Assembly: GCA_016124535.1 (NCBI GenBank)
Contig: WGNK01000003.1
Span: 164,001-228,000, forward strand
Source of the DNA: Azospirillum sp.
GTDB lineage: Bacteria; Pseudomonadota; Alphaproteobacteria; Azospirillales; Azospirillaceae
DNA length: 64,000 nt
Reading direction: 5' to 3'
Positions within the stretch are counted from its first letter, which is position 1. Every line of letters begins with the position of its first letter. The notes below the pieces were generated by a model. The model was not told where the DNA came from and did no database searches. It worked only from the letters and a program-made list of their open reading frames with translations. A program made the translations under genes and the position numbers. Positions 1-7,638 of this stretch are shown in pieces.

Positions 1-57
1 ATCGACGCACACGCTCCCGCTGGCCAAGTTTGCATCGCAACATATATACTCCGAAAC

Positions 58-510
58 ATGGCCGAACCAAGCGAATCCGACCCCCCCTCGCTCGAAGTCC
101 TGGCCCGCCGCTTTCTGGAGCTGTGGCAAGATCAGTGGGCGGCACTGGCATCAGACCCGGAAATGGCGGAAAACCTGGCCCGCTTGTTCCAGATGATGGG
201 ACAGAGCGTGGCGGCGTTCGCCCCCTTCGTCGGCTTTGGCGCCGCCGGAGCCGGCTGGGACACCAGACCGCCGCCACCGGGTTTCGCCGCAGGTGCCTTC
301 CATGACCACCGCTCCGAAGCGGCGCCAGGGACCCCGGCCGCTGGCGCTCCATCTGTCGGTGGTGCTGGCGACATTGCTCAGTTGCTCCGCCGGATTGCCG
401 TACTCGAGGGGCGGCTGGTTGCCCTGGAGGCCGGGTCTGCGCGGCCGCGTTTCCGAGTTCGCCGCTCTGGCCGCCGGCTACGACCCGGAAGTGCTGCGCC
501 AGGCGGTTGA
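58..510 (+). CDS. Putative PhaE-like accessory protein of the PHA synthase
   Basis: This is a 150-residue protein immediately upstream of, and overlapping, the PHA synthase gene. The first 50 residues form an amphipathic helical region (ARRFLELWQDQW...ENLARLFQMM). A Pro/Gly/Ala linker follows, then a short heptad-like helix near residues 108-125 (IAQLLRRIAVLEGRLVALE). Helix, linker and short coiled coil resemble small PhaE-type subunits that partner class III PhaC in some alphaproteobacteria, but it is much shorter than classical PhaE (about 350 residues). The Arg-rich last 25 residues lie where the phaC frame begins and may be only tolerated sequence. The role is inferred mainly from position. 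Confidence 0.55.
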   Translation: MAEPSESDPPSLEVLARRFLELWQDQWAALASDPEMAENLARLFQMMGQSVAAFAPFVGFGAAGAGWDTRPPPPGFAAGAFHDHRSEAAPGTPAAGAPSVGGAGDIAQLLRRIAVLEGRLVALEAGSARPRFRVRRSGRRLRPGSAAPGG

Positions 511-1555
511 CCGTGAGGTCCGCCGACGCCTGGACGCCATCCTTACCGGCATCGAACGCTATCGCCACCACGCCTACGCGCGCGATCTGGCCGACCCGCC
601 GACGGTGTGGCGCGAGGGCGCCAGCCGGCTGCTCGATTACGGCGCCGACGGTCCGGCCGACGGCATGCCCGTACTGTTGGTGCCGTCGCTGGTCAACCGT
701 CACTATATCCTCGACCTGTCGCGGGAGCGCAGCCTGGTTCGCGCCCTGGCCGGTTACCGCCTTCGCCCGCTGTTGATCGACTGGGGCACGCCGGGGCCGC
801 TGGAGCGTCGCTACACCCTCACCGATTATGTCGCCGGACGGCTCGACCGCGCCCTCGACGCGGTGCTCGCGCTCACCGGGCGGCCACCCGCGGTGGTCGG
901 CTATTGCATGGGCGGACTGCTCGCGACCGCGCTGGCCCAACGCCGGCCGCGCGATCTGGCGGCCCTGGTCGCGATGGCGACGCCGTGGGATTTTCATGCC
1001 GAGGATGCCGCCCTGGCGCGCCGTGCTGCCGCCGTCCTGGCGCCCTTTGGCCCGATGCTCGAAGCCTGGGGCGAACTGCCGGTCGATGCCATCCAGTCCC
1101 TGTTCGCCCAGCTCGACCCCTGGCTGATCGCGCGCAAATTTGCCCAGTTCGGCCGAATGGACCAAGGGTCAGCGGCGGCGGCGGCATTCGTCGCGCTGGA
1201 GGACTGGCTGAACGATGGGGTGGCCCTGCCGGCGGCGGTCGCCCGCGACTGTCTTGCCGGCTGGTATGGTCGCAACGATCCGAGCCAAAACAATTGGCTG
1301 ATCGCCGGCATGCCGGTGATGCCGGACCGGCTGCGGCTGCCGACCCTGGTCATGGTTCCGGCGCGCGACCGCATCGTGCCGCCGGCCTCGGCGCTGGCGC
1401 TCGCACGCGCCGTCCCCGGCGCAGAGGTCCAGAGACCGCCGCTCGGGCATATCGGGATGGTGGTCAGTGCCGGCGCGGAGGCGCAGGTCTACCGGCCCCT
1501 GGCGGGCTGGCTGCAAGGCCATGCCGGCCACATTTCCCACTCAACAATCATCTGA
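491..1555 (+). CDS. phaC: Class III-type poly(3-hydroxyalkanoate) synthase PhaC (alpha/beta hydrolase)
   Basis: PHA synthases polymerise 3-hydroxyacyl-CoA into storage polyester at the granule surface. The lipase-like box is GYCMGG with Cys in place of Ser (Cys139 from the chosen start). The acid is in PARDRIVPP and the base in LGHIGMV, completing a Cys-Asp-His triad. VPSLVNRHYILDL and LLIDWGTPG match the family's N-terminal core. The frame is open back to 236, with an ATG at 302, but the GTG at 491 gives 354 residues, the usual class III length, and reduces the overlap with the preceding gene to 20 bases. The upstream part of the open frame looks non-coding. The start is therefore an inference; the function is well supported, and phaA and phaB follow. 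Confidence 0.82.
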   Translation: MLRQAVDREVRRRLDAILTGIERYRHHAYARDLADPPTVWREGASRLLDYGADGPADGMPVLLVPSLVNRHYILDLSRERSLVRALAGYRLRPLLIDWGTPGPLERRYTLTDYVAGRLDRALDAVLALTGRPPAVVGYCMGGLLATALAQRRPRDLAALVAMATPWDFHAEDAALARRAAAVLAPFGPMLEAWGELPVDAIQSLFAQLDPWLIARKFAQFGRMDQGSAAAAAFVALEDWLNDGVALPAAVARDCLAGWYGRNDPSQNNWLIAGMPVMPDRLRLPTLVMVPARDRIVPPASALALARAVPGAEVQRPPLGHIGMVVSAGAEAQVYRPLAGWLQGHAGHISHSTII

Positions 1556-1624
1556 TTTTCAACAATAAACATCGTTGATTAGGGTTCGTAGGGAGTCGCC
1601 GCAAGCCACCCCTCGGACTCGCCG

Positions 1625-1659
1625 GAATGCTTGCATTCGAATCCTTTAACTATTAAGTT
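1625..1659 (+). promoter_or_regulatory. Candidate phaA promoter with overlapping palindrome
   Basis: A perfect 6+6 palindrome, GAATGC-TT-GCATTC (1625-1638), overlaps a possible -35 TTGCAT (1631-1636). This is followed after 17 bases by a possible -10 TAAGTT (1654-1659), about 60 bases before phaA. PhaR repressors of alphaproteobacteria bind TGC/GCA dyads near PHA genes, so the palindrome could be such an operator. That assignment is an inference, and the -10 is weak. Confidence 0.35.
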
Positions 1660-1717
1660 TCCTGCCGCATCGTTAGCATCAAGAAAAACCCCAGTGTAAG
1701 TGAGGAGAACGTCTACC

Positions 1718-2899
1718 ATGACCGATGTCGTCATCGTCGCGGCTGCTCGGACCCCGGTCGGCAGCTTCAACGGCGTGTTGAGTTCCGTCCCCGCCCACAA
1801 ATTGGGCGAGGTCGTCATCCGCGAGGTGTTGAAGCGTGCCAAACTGGAGCCCGGCGAGGTATCGGAGGTTCTTCTCGGCCAGATCCTGACCGCCAATTGC
1901 GGCCAGAACCCCGCCCGCCTTGCCTCGGTTGGCGCCGGACTGCCGGTTGAGACCACCGCAGTCGGGATTAATCAGCTCTGTGGCTCCGGCCTGCGCACCG
2001 TCGCCCTCGGTTCCCAATCGATCAAGCTCGGCGATACCGAGATCGTGATCGCCGGCGGCCAGGAAAGCATGAGCATGGCGCCCCATGTCGCTTTCCTGCG
2101 CAACGGCACCAAGATGGGCAGCGTCGAATTCCTCGACACCATGCTGCGCGACGCGCTGTGGGACGGCTTCCATCCCAATGGCTACCATATGGGCAATACC
2201 GCCGAAAACGTCGCCCAGCGCTGGCAGATCACCCGCGAAGAGCAGGACCAGTTGGCCCTCGGCTCGCAGCAGAAAGCCGCCGCCGCGATGGCGTCCGGCA
2301 AGTTCAAGGACGAGATCGTGCCGGTGACGATCAAGGGTCGCAAGGGCGACACCGTGGTCGACACCGACGAGCATCCCAAGCCCGAAACCACCGCCGCGAC
2401 CCTGGCCAAGCTGCGCCCGGCCTTCTCCAAAGACGGTACGGTCACCGCGGGCAATGCTTCCGGCATCAATGACGGCGCCGCCGCCGTGGTCCTGATGACC
2501 GCGGAAAACGCCGCCAAGCGCGGGCTGACCCCGCTGGCCCGGATCGTGTCCTGGGCAACCGCGGGTGTCGACCCCGACATCATGGGCACCGGGCCGATCC
2601 CGTCCAGCCGCCTCGCCCTCAAGAAGGCCGGGTGGAAGCACGAGGACCTCGACCTGATCGAGGCCAACGAAGCCTTTGCCGCCCAGGCCTTTGCCGTCAA
2701 CAAGGACCTCGGCTGGGACACCGCCAAGGTCAATGTCAATGGCGGAGCCATCGCGCTGGGCCATCCGGTCGGGGCATCGGGCGCCCGCGTGCTGGTTACC
2801 CTGCTCCACGAAATGCAGCGGCGTGATGCCAAGAAGGGCTTGGCCACCTTGTGCATCGGCGGCGGCATGGGCATCGCCCTATGCGTTGCCCGCGATTGA
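1718..2899 (+). CDS. phaA: Acetyl-CoA acetyltransferase (beta-ketothiolase)
   Basis: Condenses two acetyl-CoA to acetoacetyl-CoA, the first step of 3-hydroxybutyrate polymer synthesis. The protein has 393 residues, the normal size for thiolase II. The acylated Cys88 is in NQLCGSG, and the C-terminal catalytic motifs [16 protein letters not shown] and CIGGGMGIA are intact. The ATG follows GAGGAG (1702-1707) at good distance; a GTG 18 bases upstream is in frame but lies before that ribosome site. It lies between the PHA synthase and acetoacetyl-CoA reductase genes, which supports a biosynthetic rather than degradative role. A second thiolase at 37393 is better placed for fatty-acid breakdown. 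Confidence 0.95.
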   Translation: MTDVVIVAAARTPVGSFNGVLSSVPAHKLGEVVIREVLKRAKLEPGEVSEVLLGQILTANCGQNPARLASVGAGLPVETTAVGINQLCGSGLRTVALGSQSIKLGDTEIVIAGGQESMSMAPHVAFLRNGTKMGSVEFLDTMLRDALWDGFHPNGYHMGNTAENVAQRWQITREEQDQLALGSQQKAAAAMASGKFKDEIVPVTIKGRKGDTVVDTDEHPKPETTAATLAKLRPAFSKDGTVTAGNASGINDGAAAVVLMTAENAAKRGLTPLARIVSWATAGVDPDIMGTGPIPSSRLALKKAGWKHEDLDLIEANEAFAAQAFAVNKDLGWDTAKVNVNGGAIALGHPVGASGARVLVTLLHEMQRRDAKKGLATLCIGGGMGIALCVARD

Positions 2900-2920
2900 C
2901 GCTGACGAAATCTTGAATGG

Positions 2921-2960
2921 ACGACGGCGGACCCTCGGGCCCGCCGCCGTACCGTCGTCG
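2921..2960 (+). terminator. Hairpin between phaA and phaB
   Basis: ACGGCGG and CCGCCGT form a 7-bp stem around a 13-base loop, and the flanking GACG/CGTC bases can extend it with a small bulge. No T-run follows. It may be an attenuator or 3'-end stabiliser that sets different phaA and phaB transcript levels, not a full terminator. Confidence 0.4.
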
Positions 2961-3079
2961 AAATGATCAGAACGCCGACCCCAACGGCGTCAGACTTGCG
3001 TTCAGGCCCAACAAGACCCAATCGACGGCCGACTGCCTACAACCAAAATCTCAAACACAGCATTGCTGGGGAGGAGCCC

Positions 3080-3802
3080 ATGGCTCGTGTAGCATTGGTA
3101 ACCGGTGGAACCCGCGGCATCGGCGAAGCGATTTCGGTAGCGCTCCGTGATGCCGGCTTCACGGTCGCCGCCAATTACGGCGGCAATGAAAAGAACGCGC
3201 AGGAATTCAGCGCCCGCACCGGTATCCCGGTGTTCAAGTGGGATGTTGGCGATTTCGCGGCCTGCCAGGCCGGCATCGCCGCGGTCGAAAAGGAGCTCGG
3301 CCCGGTCGATGTGCTGGTCAACAATGCCGGCATCACCCGCGACACCCCGATGCACAAGATGAGCGCGGAGCAGTGGGAGGCGGTGATCCGCACCAACCTC
3401 TCGTCGTGCTTCTACATGTGCCGCTCGGTGCTCGACGGCATGCGCGCCCGTGGCTATGGCCGCATCGTCAACATCAGCTCGTTGAATGGTCAGGCCGGAC
3501 AGTTCGGTCAGACCAACTATTCAGCGGCCAAGGCGGGCGTGCTCGGCTTCACCAAGGCCTTGGCCCAGGAAGGTGCGGCCAAGGGCATCACCGTCAATGC
3601 GATCTGCCCTGGCTACACCGACACCGAGATGGTCCGTGCGGTTCCGGAAGCGGTCCTGGGCATGCTGATCAAGAAAATTCCGGTCGGCCGGCTGTGCTCA
3701 GCTTCGGAGATTGGACGGGCGGTGGTGTTCCTCGCCGCCGACGAGGCCGGTTTCATCACCGGGTCGACATTGTCGGTGAATGGCGGCCAGATCTGCTATT
3801 AA
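3080..3802 (+). CDS. phaB: Acetoacetyl-CoA reductase (short-chain dehydrogenase)
   Basis: Reduces acetoacetyl-CoA to (R)-3-hydroxybutyryl-CoA with NADPH, feeding PhaC. The 240-residue protein is a classical short-chain dehydrogenase. The cofactor motif TGGTRGIG is at 8-15, NNAG at 81-84, and the catalytic Ser (133/134)-Tyr147-Lys151 set lies in NISSLNG and YSAAK. Length and the C-terminal SVNGGQ match PhaB rather than FabG. The ATG follows GGGGAGGAG closely. A terminator pair lies just downstream, so the PHA unit ends here. Confidence 0.95.
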   Translation: MARVALVTGGTRGIGEAISVALRDAGFTVAANYGGNEKNAQEFSARTGIPVFKWDVGDFAACQAGIAAVEKELGPVDVLVNNAGITRDTPMHKMSAEQWEAVIRTNLSSCFYMCRSVLDGMRARGYGRIVNISSLNGQAGQFGQTNYSAAKAGVLGFTKALAQEGAAKGITVNAICPGYTDTEMVRAVPEAVLGMLIKKIPVGRLCSASEIGRAVVFLAADEAGFITGSTLSVNGGQICY

Positions 3803-3820
3803 TACCAGACATCGCAACAC

Positions 3821-3882
3821 GATGGAGAGCCTGCGGCTCTCCATCGATCTGGCGGGCCCTCATTGGGGTCCGCTCTTTTTTA
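3821..3882 (+). terminator. Double hairpin and intrinsic terminator after phaB
   Basis: A perfect 11-bp stem (GATGGAGAGCC / GGCTCTCCATC, 3821-3845) is followed by a second 8-bp stem, GCGGGCCC with GGGTCCGC (3852-3873, one G-T pair), and then CTCTTTTTTATT. The second stem plus T-run is a standard Rho-independent terminator. Confidence 0.88.
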
Positions 3883-3896
3883 TTCGAGCCTCGCAC

Positions 3897-4349
3897 ATGC
3901 CGATGCGCCGTGAATATCCGAGCCGTCCCTGGGTTGGGATCGGCGTGGTGGTGTGGCAGGGCGACGAGGTCCTGCTGATCCGCCGCGGCAAACCGCCGCG
4001 CCAGGGCCAATGGGGATTGCCGGGCGGCGCTCAGCAACTCGGCGAAACCATGTTCGACGCCGCAGCGCGCGAAGTTCTTGAAGAGACCGGCTTGGCCGTG
4101 GCTCCCTACGATGTAATCACTGCCGTCGACGGCATCAGCCGCGATGAGACCGGCACCATCCAGTTTCACTACACCCTGGTCGAAGTCGCGGCCGAGTGTC
4201 GATCCGGGCAACCGGTCGCGGCCGATGATGCCGATGATGCTTGCTGGGTTGTCTTGTCAGAGGTCGAAACACTGGTCGAATGGCCCGAAACGCTTCGGGT
4301 CATCATGCTCTCCGCCGAGCAGCGCCGCGCCCGCCGCACCGCCGGGTAG
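3897..4349 (+). CDS. Nudix hydrolase
   Basis: A 150-residue pyrophosphohydrolase. The Nudix box, GX5EX7REVXEEXGX, is complete at residues 44-66 (G44, E50, R58, E59, E62, E63), so metal binding and catalysis should be intact. The N-terminal strand PWVGIGVVVW and RGKPPRQGQWGLPGG resemble the ADP-ribose/MutT-like branch, but the substrate cannot be read from the sequence. The ATG at 3897 lies after the phaB terminator; a second ATG two codons on is equally possible. The gene appears monocistronic: no gene is closely linked on either side in the same transcript. Confidence 0.88.
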   Translation: MPMRREYPSRPWVGIGVVVWQGDEVLLIRRGKPPRQGQWGLPGGAQQLGETMFDAAAREVLEETGLAVAPYDVITAVDGISRDETGTIQFHYTLVEVAAECRSGQPVAADDADDACWVVLSEVETLVEWPETLRVIMLSAEQRRARRTAG

Positions 4350-4623
4350 GCAGCCAAGCCGCCCCGCAGCCAGCAGTTATTGTCCCGCGGGTCGGTTGCG
4401 GACCGATCGGCCCGGCGGCAACAGTGGTCCCGATCGGATCCCGCGCTATTTCTTCCAGCAATTGAGTCTTACGCAGCGCATCGTCCGGAGGCGCGGCTGA
4501 GGTACTTGGCGTAGCGCCGGCCCGTGAGCGAGCGGCGCACTACCCCAACGCCACCCCCCCCGGCAGGTACCCGGCGGCCTACGTTCGACACGCTACCCTC
4601 GTCGCGGAAAGCAAAAACGAACA

Positions 4624-5736
4624 ATGCATGGATATCCATCCACTCCCGGTGCGTTGGTTGCGGTGGTCGGCGGCAGCGGTATTCAAAAGCACCAGATTAC
4701 CAATGCCCTGGCATCGCTCTATCGCCTGACCTATTTCTCCGACTCCGAAGCGGCGATGACTGGCCTGCGCCAGGACCCTCCGGCGGTCGTCCTGGTCGAT
4801 GAATTGGCCGCGCCGGCCGGCGGCTATGAATTCGTCAGACGGATTCGCCAGTCAGAAGACACCAGACAGCTCCCGACGGTCATTTGCACCGTCGCCAAAA
4901 GCCGCCAGAGCGTGCTCGCGGCGGTCAACCAGTGTGGCGCCAACGCCCACCTCGCCCAACCCTATCGGCGCAGCAGCGTGGTCCGTACGGTCTCGACCCT
5001 GATCAATGCCGAGACCGAGAGCCACTGGGAGGAACTGCCCGAACTCCAACGCTCGGCGCTCAAAAAGACCATCGCGGTGTTCCACCAGATCCCCGACGCA
5101 ATCGACCGGGGCGAACCGATCTCATTTGCCGGCGTCAGAGACGCCTGCGTCCCGCTGATCGATGCCGTGAAACAAAACGACTTTCAGAATATCCTGGAAG
5201 GAGTGCGCGGCCACGACAACTACTCTTATGTACACTCCCTGAGAGTGGCGGCACTGCTATCCCTGCTCGGCCACGCGATGGGCCTCGAGCAGGCCGACCT
5301 GCTGCTACTGGCCAGTGGCGGCCTGCTCCACGATGTCGGGAAGATGGCGATTCCGGTCGAGATACTGAATAAACCCGGCCGATTTACCCCGGAGGAGTGG
5401 CGGATCATGCAGGGCCATGTCGCCGCCTCGGTCCACTTTCTCAAGGCCAGCGACAACATCCCCAAACCGGTCTTCACCATGGCCGGCCAACACCACGAGA
5501 AGATCGACGGTTCCGGCTACCCCGCCGGACTGGCGGGCTCCCAGCTCAACGAACTGACCCGAATGGTCACCATCGTCGACGTGTTCAGCGCGCTGACAGA
5601 TCTACGTCCCTATAAATCGGCGTTGGATGGGGAAAAGGCTCTGGCGATCATGACCGACGAGATGACCAGCCAGATCGATATCGGACTGCTGGCACTGTTC
5701 CGCTCGGTGCTGCTCGATGCCGCGTTGACCATCTGA
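4624..5736 (+). CDS. HD-GYP domain protein with degenerate receiver domain
   Basis: A 370-residue predicted c-di-GMP phosphodiesterase. An N-terminal receiver-like domain (about 10-125) keeps the phosphoacceptor position, Asp59 in VVLVDE. It has Gly-Gly where the acidic pair normally sits (VAVVGGSG) and Gln in place of the conserved Lys (LAQPY, about 111-114), so phosphorylation may be lost. The HD-GYP domain follows: H204, HD at 236-237 in LLHDVGK, HH at 290-291 and DGSGYP at 295-300 are all present, so the hydrolase half looks active. It faces a LuxR-type response regulator gene convergently. No good ribosome site precedes the ATG. Confidence 0.87.
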   Translation: MHGYPSTPGALVAVVGGSGIQKHQITNALASLYRLTYFSDSEAAMTGLRQDPPAVVLVDELAAPAGGYEFVRRIRQSEDTRQLPTVICTVAKSRQSVLAAVNQCGANAHLAQPYRRSSVVRTVSTLINAETESHWEELPELQRSALKKTIAVFHQIPDAIDRGEPISFAGVRDACVPLIDAVKQNDFQNILEGVRGHDNYSYVHSLRVAALLSLLGHAMGLEQADLLLLASGGLLHDVGKMAIPVEILNKPGRFTPEEWRIMQGHVAASVHFLKASDNIPKPVFTMAGQHHEKIDGSGYPAGLAGSQLNELTRMVTIVDVFSALTDLRPYKSALDGEKALAIMTDEMTSQIDIGLLALFRSVLLDAALTI

Positions 5737-5795
5737 GGGTCGTGGCCTGACCGCGGCCGTGGTCGGCCGCCGTCACGGGACCGCGCTCTGCGGGA

Positions 5796-6434
5796 TCAGC
5801 CCGTCAGCCCGGTCTCCGCTGCGGCCTGGATCGCCTGAACCCGATTTTCGACTCCGAGCTTGCGAAAAATCGCATAGAGGTGGGACTTCACCGTCACCTC
5901 CTTCAGCCCGAGCGAATTGGCGATCGCCTTATTGGATAGGCCTTTGCGGACCATGCCGAGGATTTCGCGCTCCCGAACAGTCAGTTGATCCTTCGGCTCA
6001 CCGCCATTACCCGGCCGGCGTTGACGGTTCACCGACTGGGAACGAAAGGCGAAGGCGGGAATGTAGCGCTCGCCCGACAACACCAGTTGCAGCGCCGACA
6101 CCATCGCGGTCGCCGAGAGCGATTTGGGAATATAGCCGGTCGCCCCGAGTTCCAGCGCCGTTTCGACCACGTCGATGCTTTCCAACCCGGAGAGCACCAC
6201 CACTGGAACGCCGGGGAAATGGGCGATCACCTGCTGCAGCCCATCAAGCCCGGACATCCCGGGCATCTTGAGGTCGAGCAACACCAGCCTAAGGTCGGAG
6301 TGCCGGCCGGCAAGCGCGATCAATTCCTCGACCGACCCGGCTTCGTAGACCTCGACCTCTGCATCAAGTTTTCGCAAGAAAGGCTTCAGCCCCTCGCGCA
6401 CCATCACATGGTCGTCGGCAAGAATGATCCGCAT
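5796..6434 (-). CDS. NarL/FixJ-family response regulator
   Basis: A 212-residue two-component transcription regulator. The receiver has the acidic pair Asp7/Asp8, phosphoacceptor Asp54 (VLLDLKMPG) and Lys104 (YIPKS), all intact. A LuxR-type helix-turn-helix covers about residues 148-200 (LTVREREIL...NKAIANSLGL...VKSHLYAIFRKL). No histidine kinase gene is adjacent, so the partner is unknown. It is convergent with the HD-GYP gene, about 60 bases away. The ATG at 6434 is the only sensible start, because the acidic pair follows at once. Confidence 0.92.
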   Translation of the reverse strand: MRIILADDHVMVREGLKPFLRKLDAEVEVYEAGSVEELIALAGRHSDLRLVLLDLKMPGMSGLDGLQQVIAHFPGVPVVVLSGLESIDVVETALELGATGYIPKSLSATAMVSALQLVLSGERYIPAFAFRSQSVNRQRRPGNGGEPKDQLTVREREILGMVRKGLSNKAIANSLGLKEVTVKSHLYAIFRKLGVENRVQAIQAAAETGLTG

Positions 6435-6870
6435 ACCATTCCCTTCCGCCGGCTTCGCTCATCCCGGCTGCGACGGGCGGACATTGTCATATCCGAGGCG
6501 AAAGTCCAGAGGGAAATTCGGCGTTCCACTCCAAACCCTTGCCCACCATCAAGCCCCGTCCTCACCATGCCCTGGCGCATCCTTCGGAACTGGACCGATA
6601 AGGATCCCGGCCACGGGCGGGTACGACTGTCCGAAGCAGCATTTCTTCCGTCTTTGGTAGTATATCTCAGACTATACGGCCGTTGACAGGAAAATGCTCC
6701 ACCGCCTCACAGATTCGCGCGGTCACAAGAGCCCGTTTGCTCCGAGACCGACTTTCACAACCGCTCGGCCGCCCCCATATTCCGTCCGGTCATAGTCTCG
6801 CCTGGAGCCGCAGCCCGGTATTGTCGAGATCCGGCTGCTTCCGGCAGCTGGAACTTTTCGGAGGCCGTCC
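6435..6870. other. Intergenic region between divergent genes
   Basis: This 436-base gap separates the minus-strand response regulator from the secreted-protein gene on the plus strand, so it should hold promoters for both. I see an inverted repeat, GTATA-N8-TATAC (6660-6677), and a nearby TTGACA (about 6683) without a convincing -10. No open frame here looks like a gene. Confidence 0.4.
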
Positions 6871-7605
6871 GTGACACGATCCCCATTGACCCGCAGGCTT
6901 CCGGCGATCGGACTTGGCCTGGCACTGCTTGGCATGCCAGTGCGCCAGCCGTTCGCCGAGCAATTGGTGGTTGCCGAAGGCAGTGGCGTCAAATTCCTCG
7001 CCGGTCAGGCGATCGACGGCGATCAGCCGCTGACCTTGAGCGGCAACCAATCGCTGACCCTGATCGCCGCAAATGGCCGGGTGATCAAACTGCGGGGCCC
7101 GTTCGCGGGCGCACCCGGACCGGGCCAGGCCCAGGCGGTCGACACCAGCGTAATCAAGGCGCTGCGCGATCTCACCGAGCCCGCCCACGCCCGCACCGAC
7201 ACTCCGGGGGTGATCCGGGGCGGCTTACCCGGCGTTCCCGCGCCGGAGCCCTGGCTGGTTGCGGTCGGCCAGTCGGCGCGCCGCTGCATCTTGCGCGAGG
7301 AACCGATCGTGCTGTGGCGACCGCGGAACACGGCGCCGGCCGTGATTGCGATCACCCATAGCACCGGAGCACCCGCCATGCCGGCGACCACCTGGCCGGC
7401 CGGAGTCGACCGCCTGACCCTGCCGGACTCGTTCCCAGTGGTCGACGGCGGCACCTATCAGGTGATCATCGACCGCATCCCCACCGCCCTGATCCTCAAC
7501 GTGCTCCCGCGCGCGGTGACCCAGGCGCCGGCGCGCGTCGCCTGGATGGCCCTCAAGGGCTGCGACTCCCAGGCCCGCGCATTGCTCGACACCATCGCAC
7601 CCTAA
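6871..7605 (+). CDS. Conserved secreted protein of unknown function
   Basis: A 244-residue protein with an N-terminal signal peptide (hydrophobic stretch about 10-22, likely cleavage after PFA at about 29). The segment from 33 to 80 (VAEGSGVKF...GQAIDGDQPLTL...NGRVIKLRGPFAG) is a beta-rich, FecR-like motif that I associate with alphaproteobacterial proteins encoded next to CHASE2 cyclases; that association is from memory. The start is a GTG preceded by CGGAGG (6860-6865). It converges on the CHASE2 cyclase gene with 33 bases between stops. A periplasmic partner of the cyclase sensor is a reasonable guess, no more. Confidence 0.7.
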   Translation: MTRSPLTRRLPAIGLGLALLGMPVRQPFAEQLVVAEGSGVKFLAGQAIDGDQPLTLSGNQSLTLIAANGRVIKLRGPFAGAPGPGQAQAVDTSVIKALRDLTEPAHARTDTPGVIRGGLPGVPAPEPWLVAVGQSARRCILREEPIVLWRPRNTAPAVIAITHSTGAPAMPATTWPAGVDRLTLPDSFPVVDGGTYQVIIDRIPTALILNVLPRAVTQAPARVAWMALKGCDSQARALLDTIAP

Positions 7606-7638
7606 GCCCGTGGGCCATCGCCCGGTTGCCCGACGCCG

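Noticed and set aside
236..490. Upstream extension of phaC to ATG 236 or ATG 302
   Set aside because: It would add 63-85 Arg/Pro-rich residues absent from class III synthases and overlap the preceding gene deeply. ATG 302 cannot be fully excluded.
1630..1645. TTCGAATCC motif resembling a tRNA T-loop
   Set aside because: No pairing T-stem, acceptor stem or anticodon arm can be drawn around it.
1679..2809. Long minus-strand open frame opposite phaA
   Set aside because: Gly/His-rich shadow of the thiolase gene with no family features.
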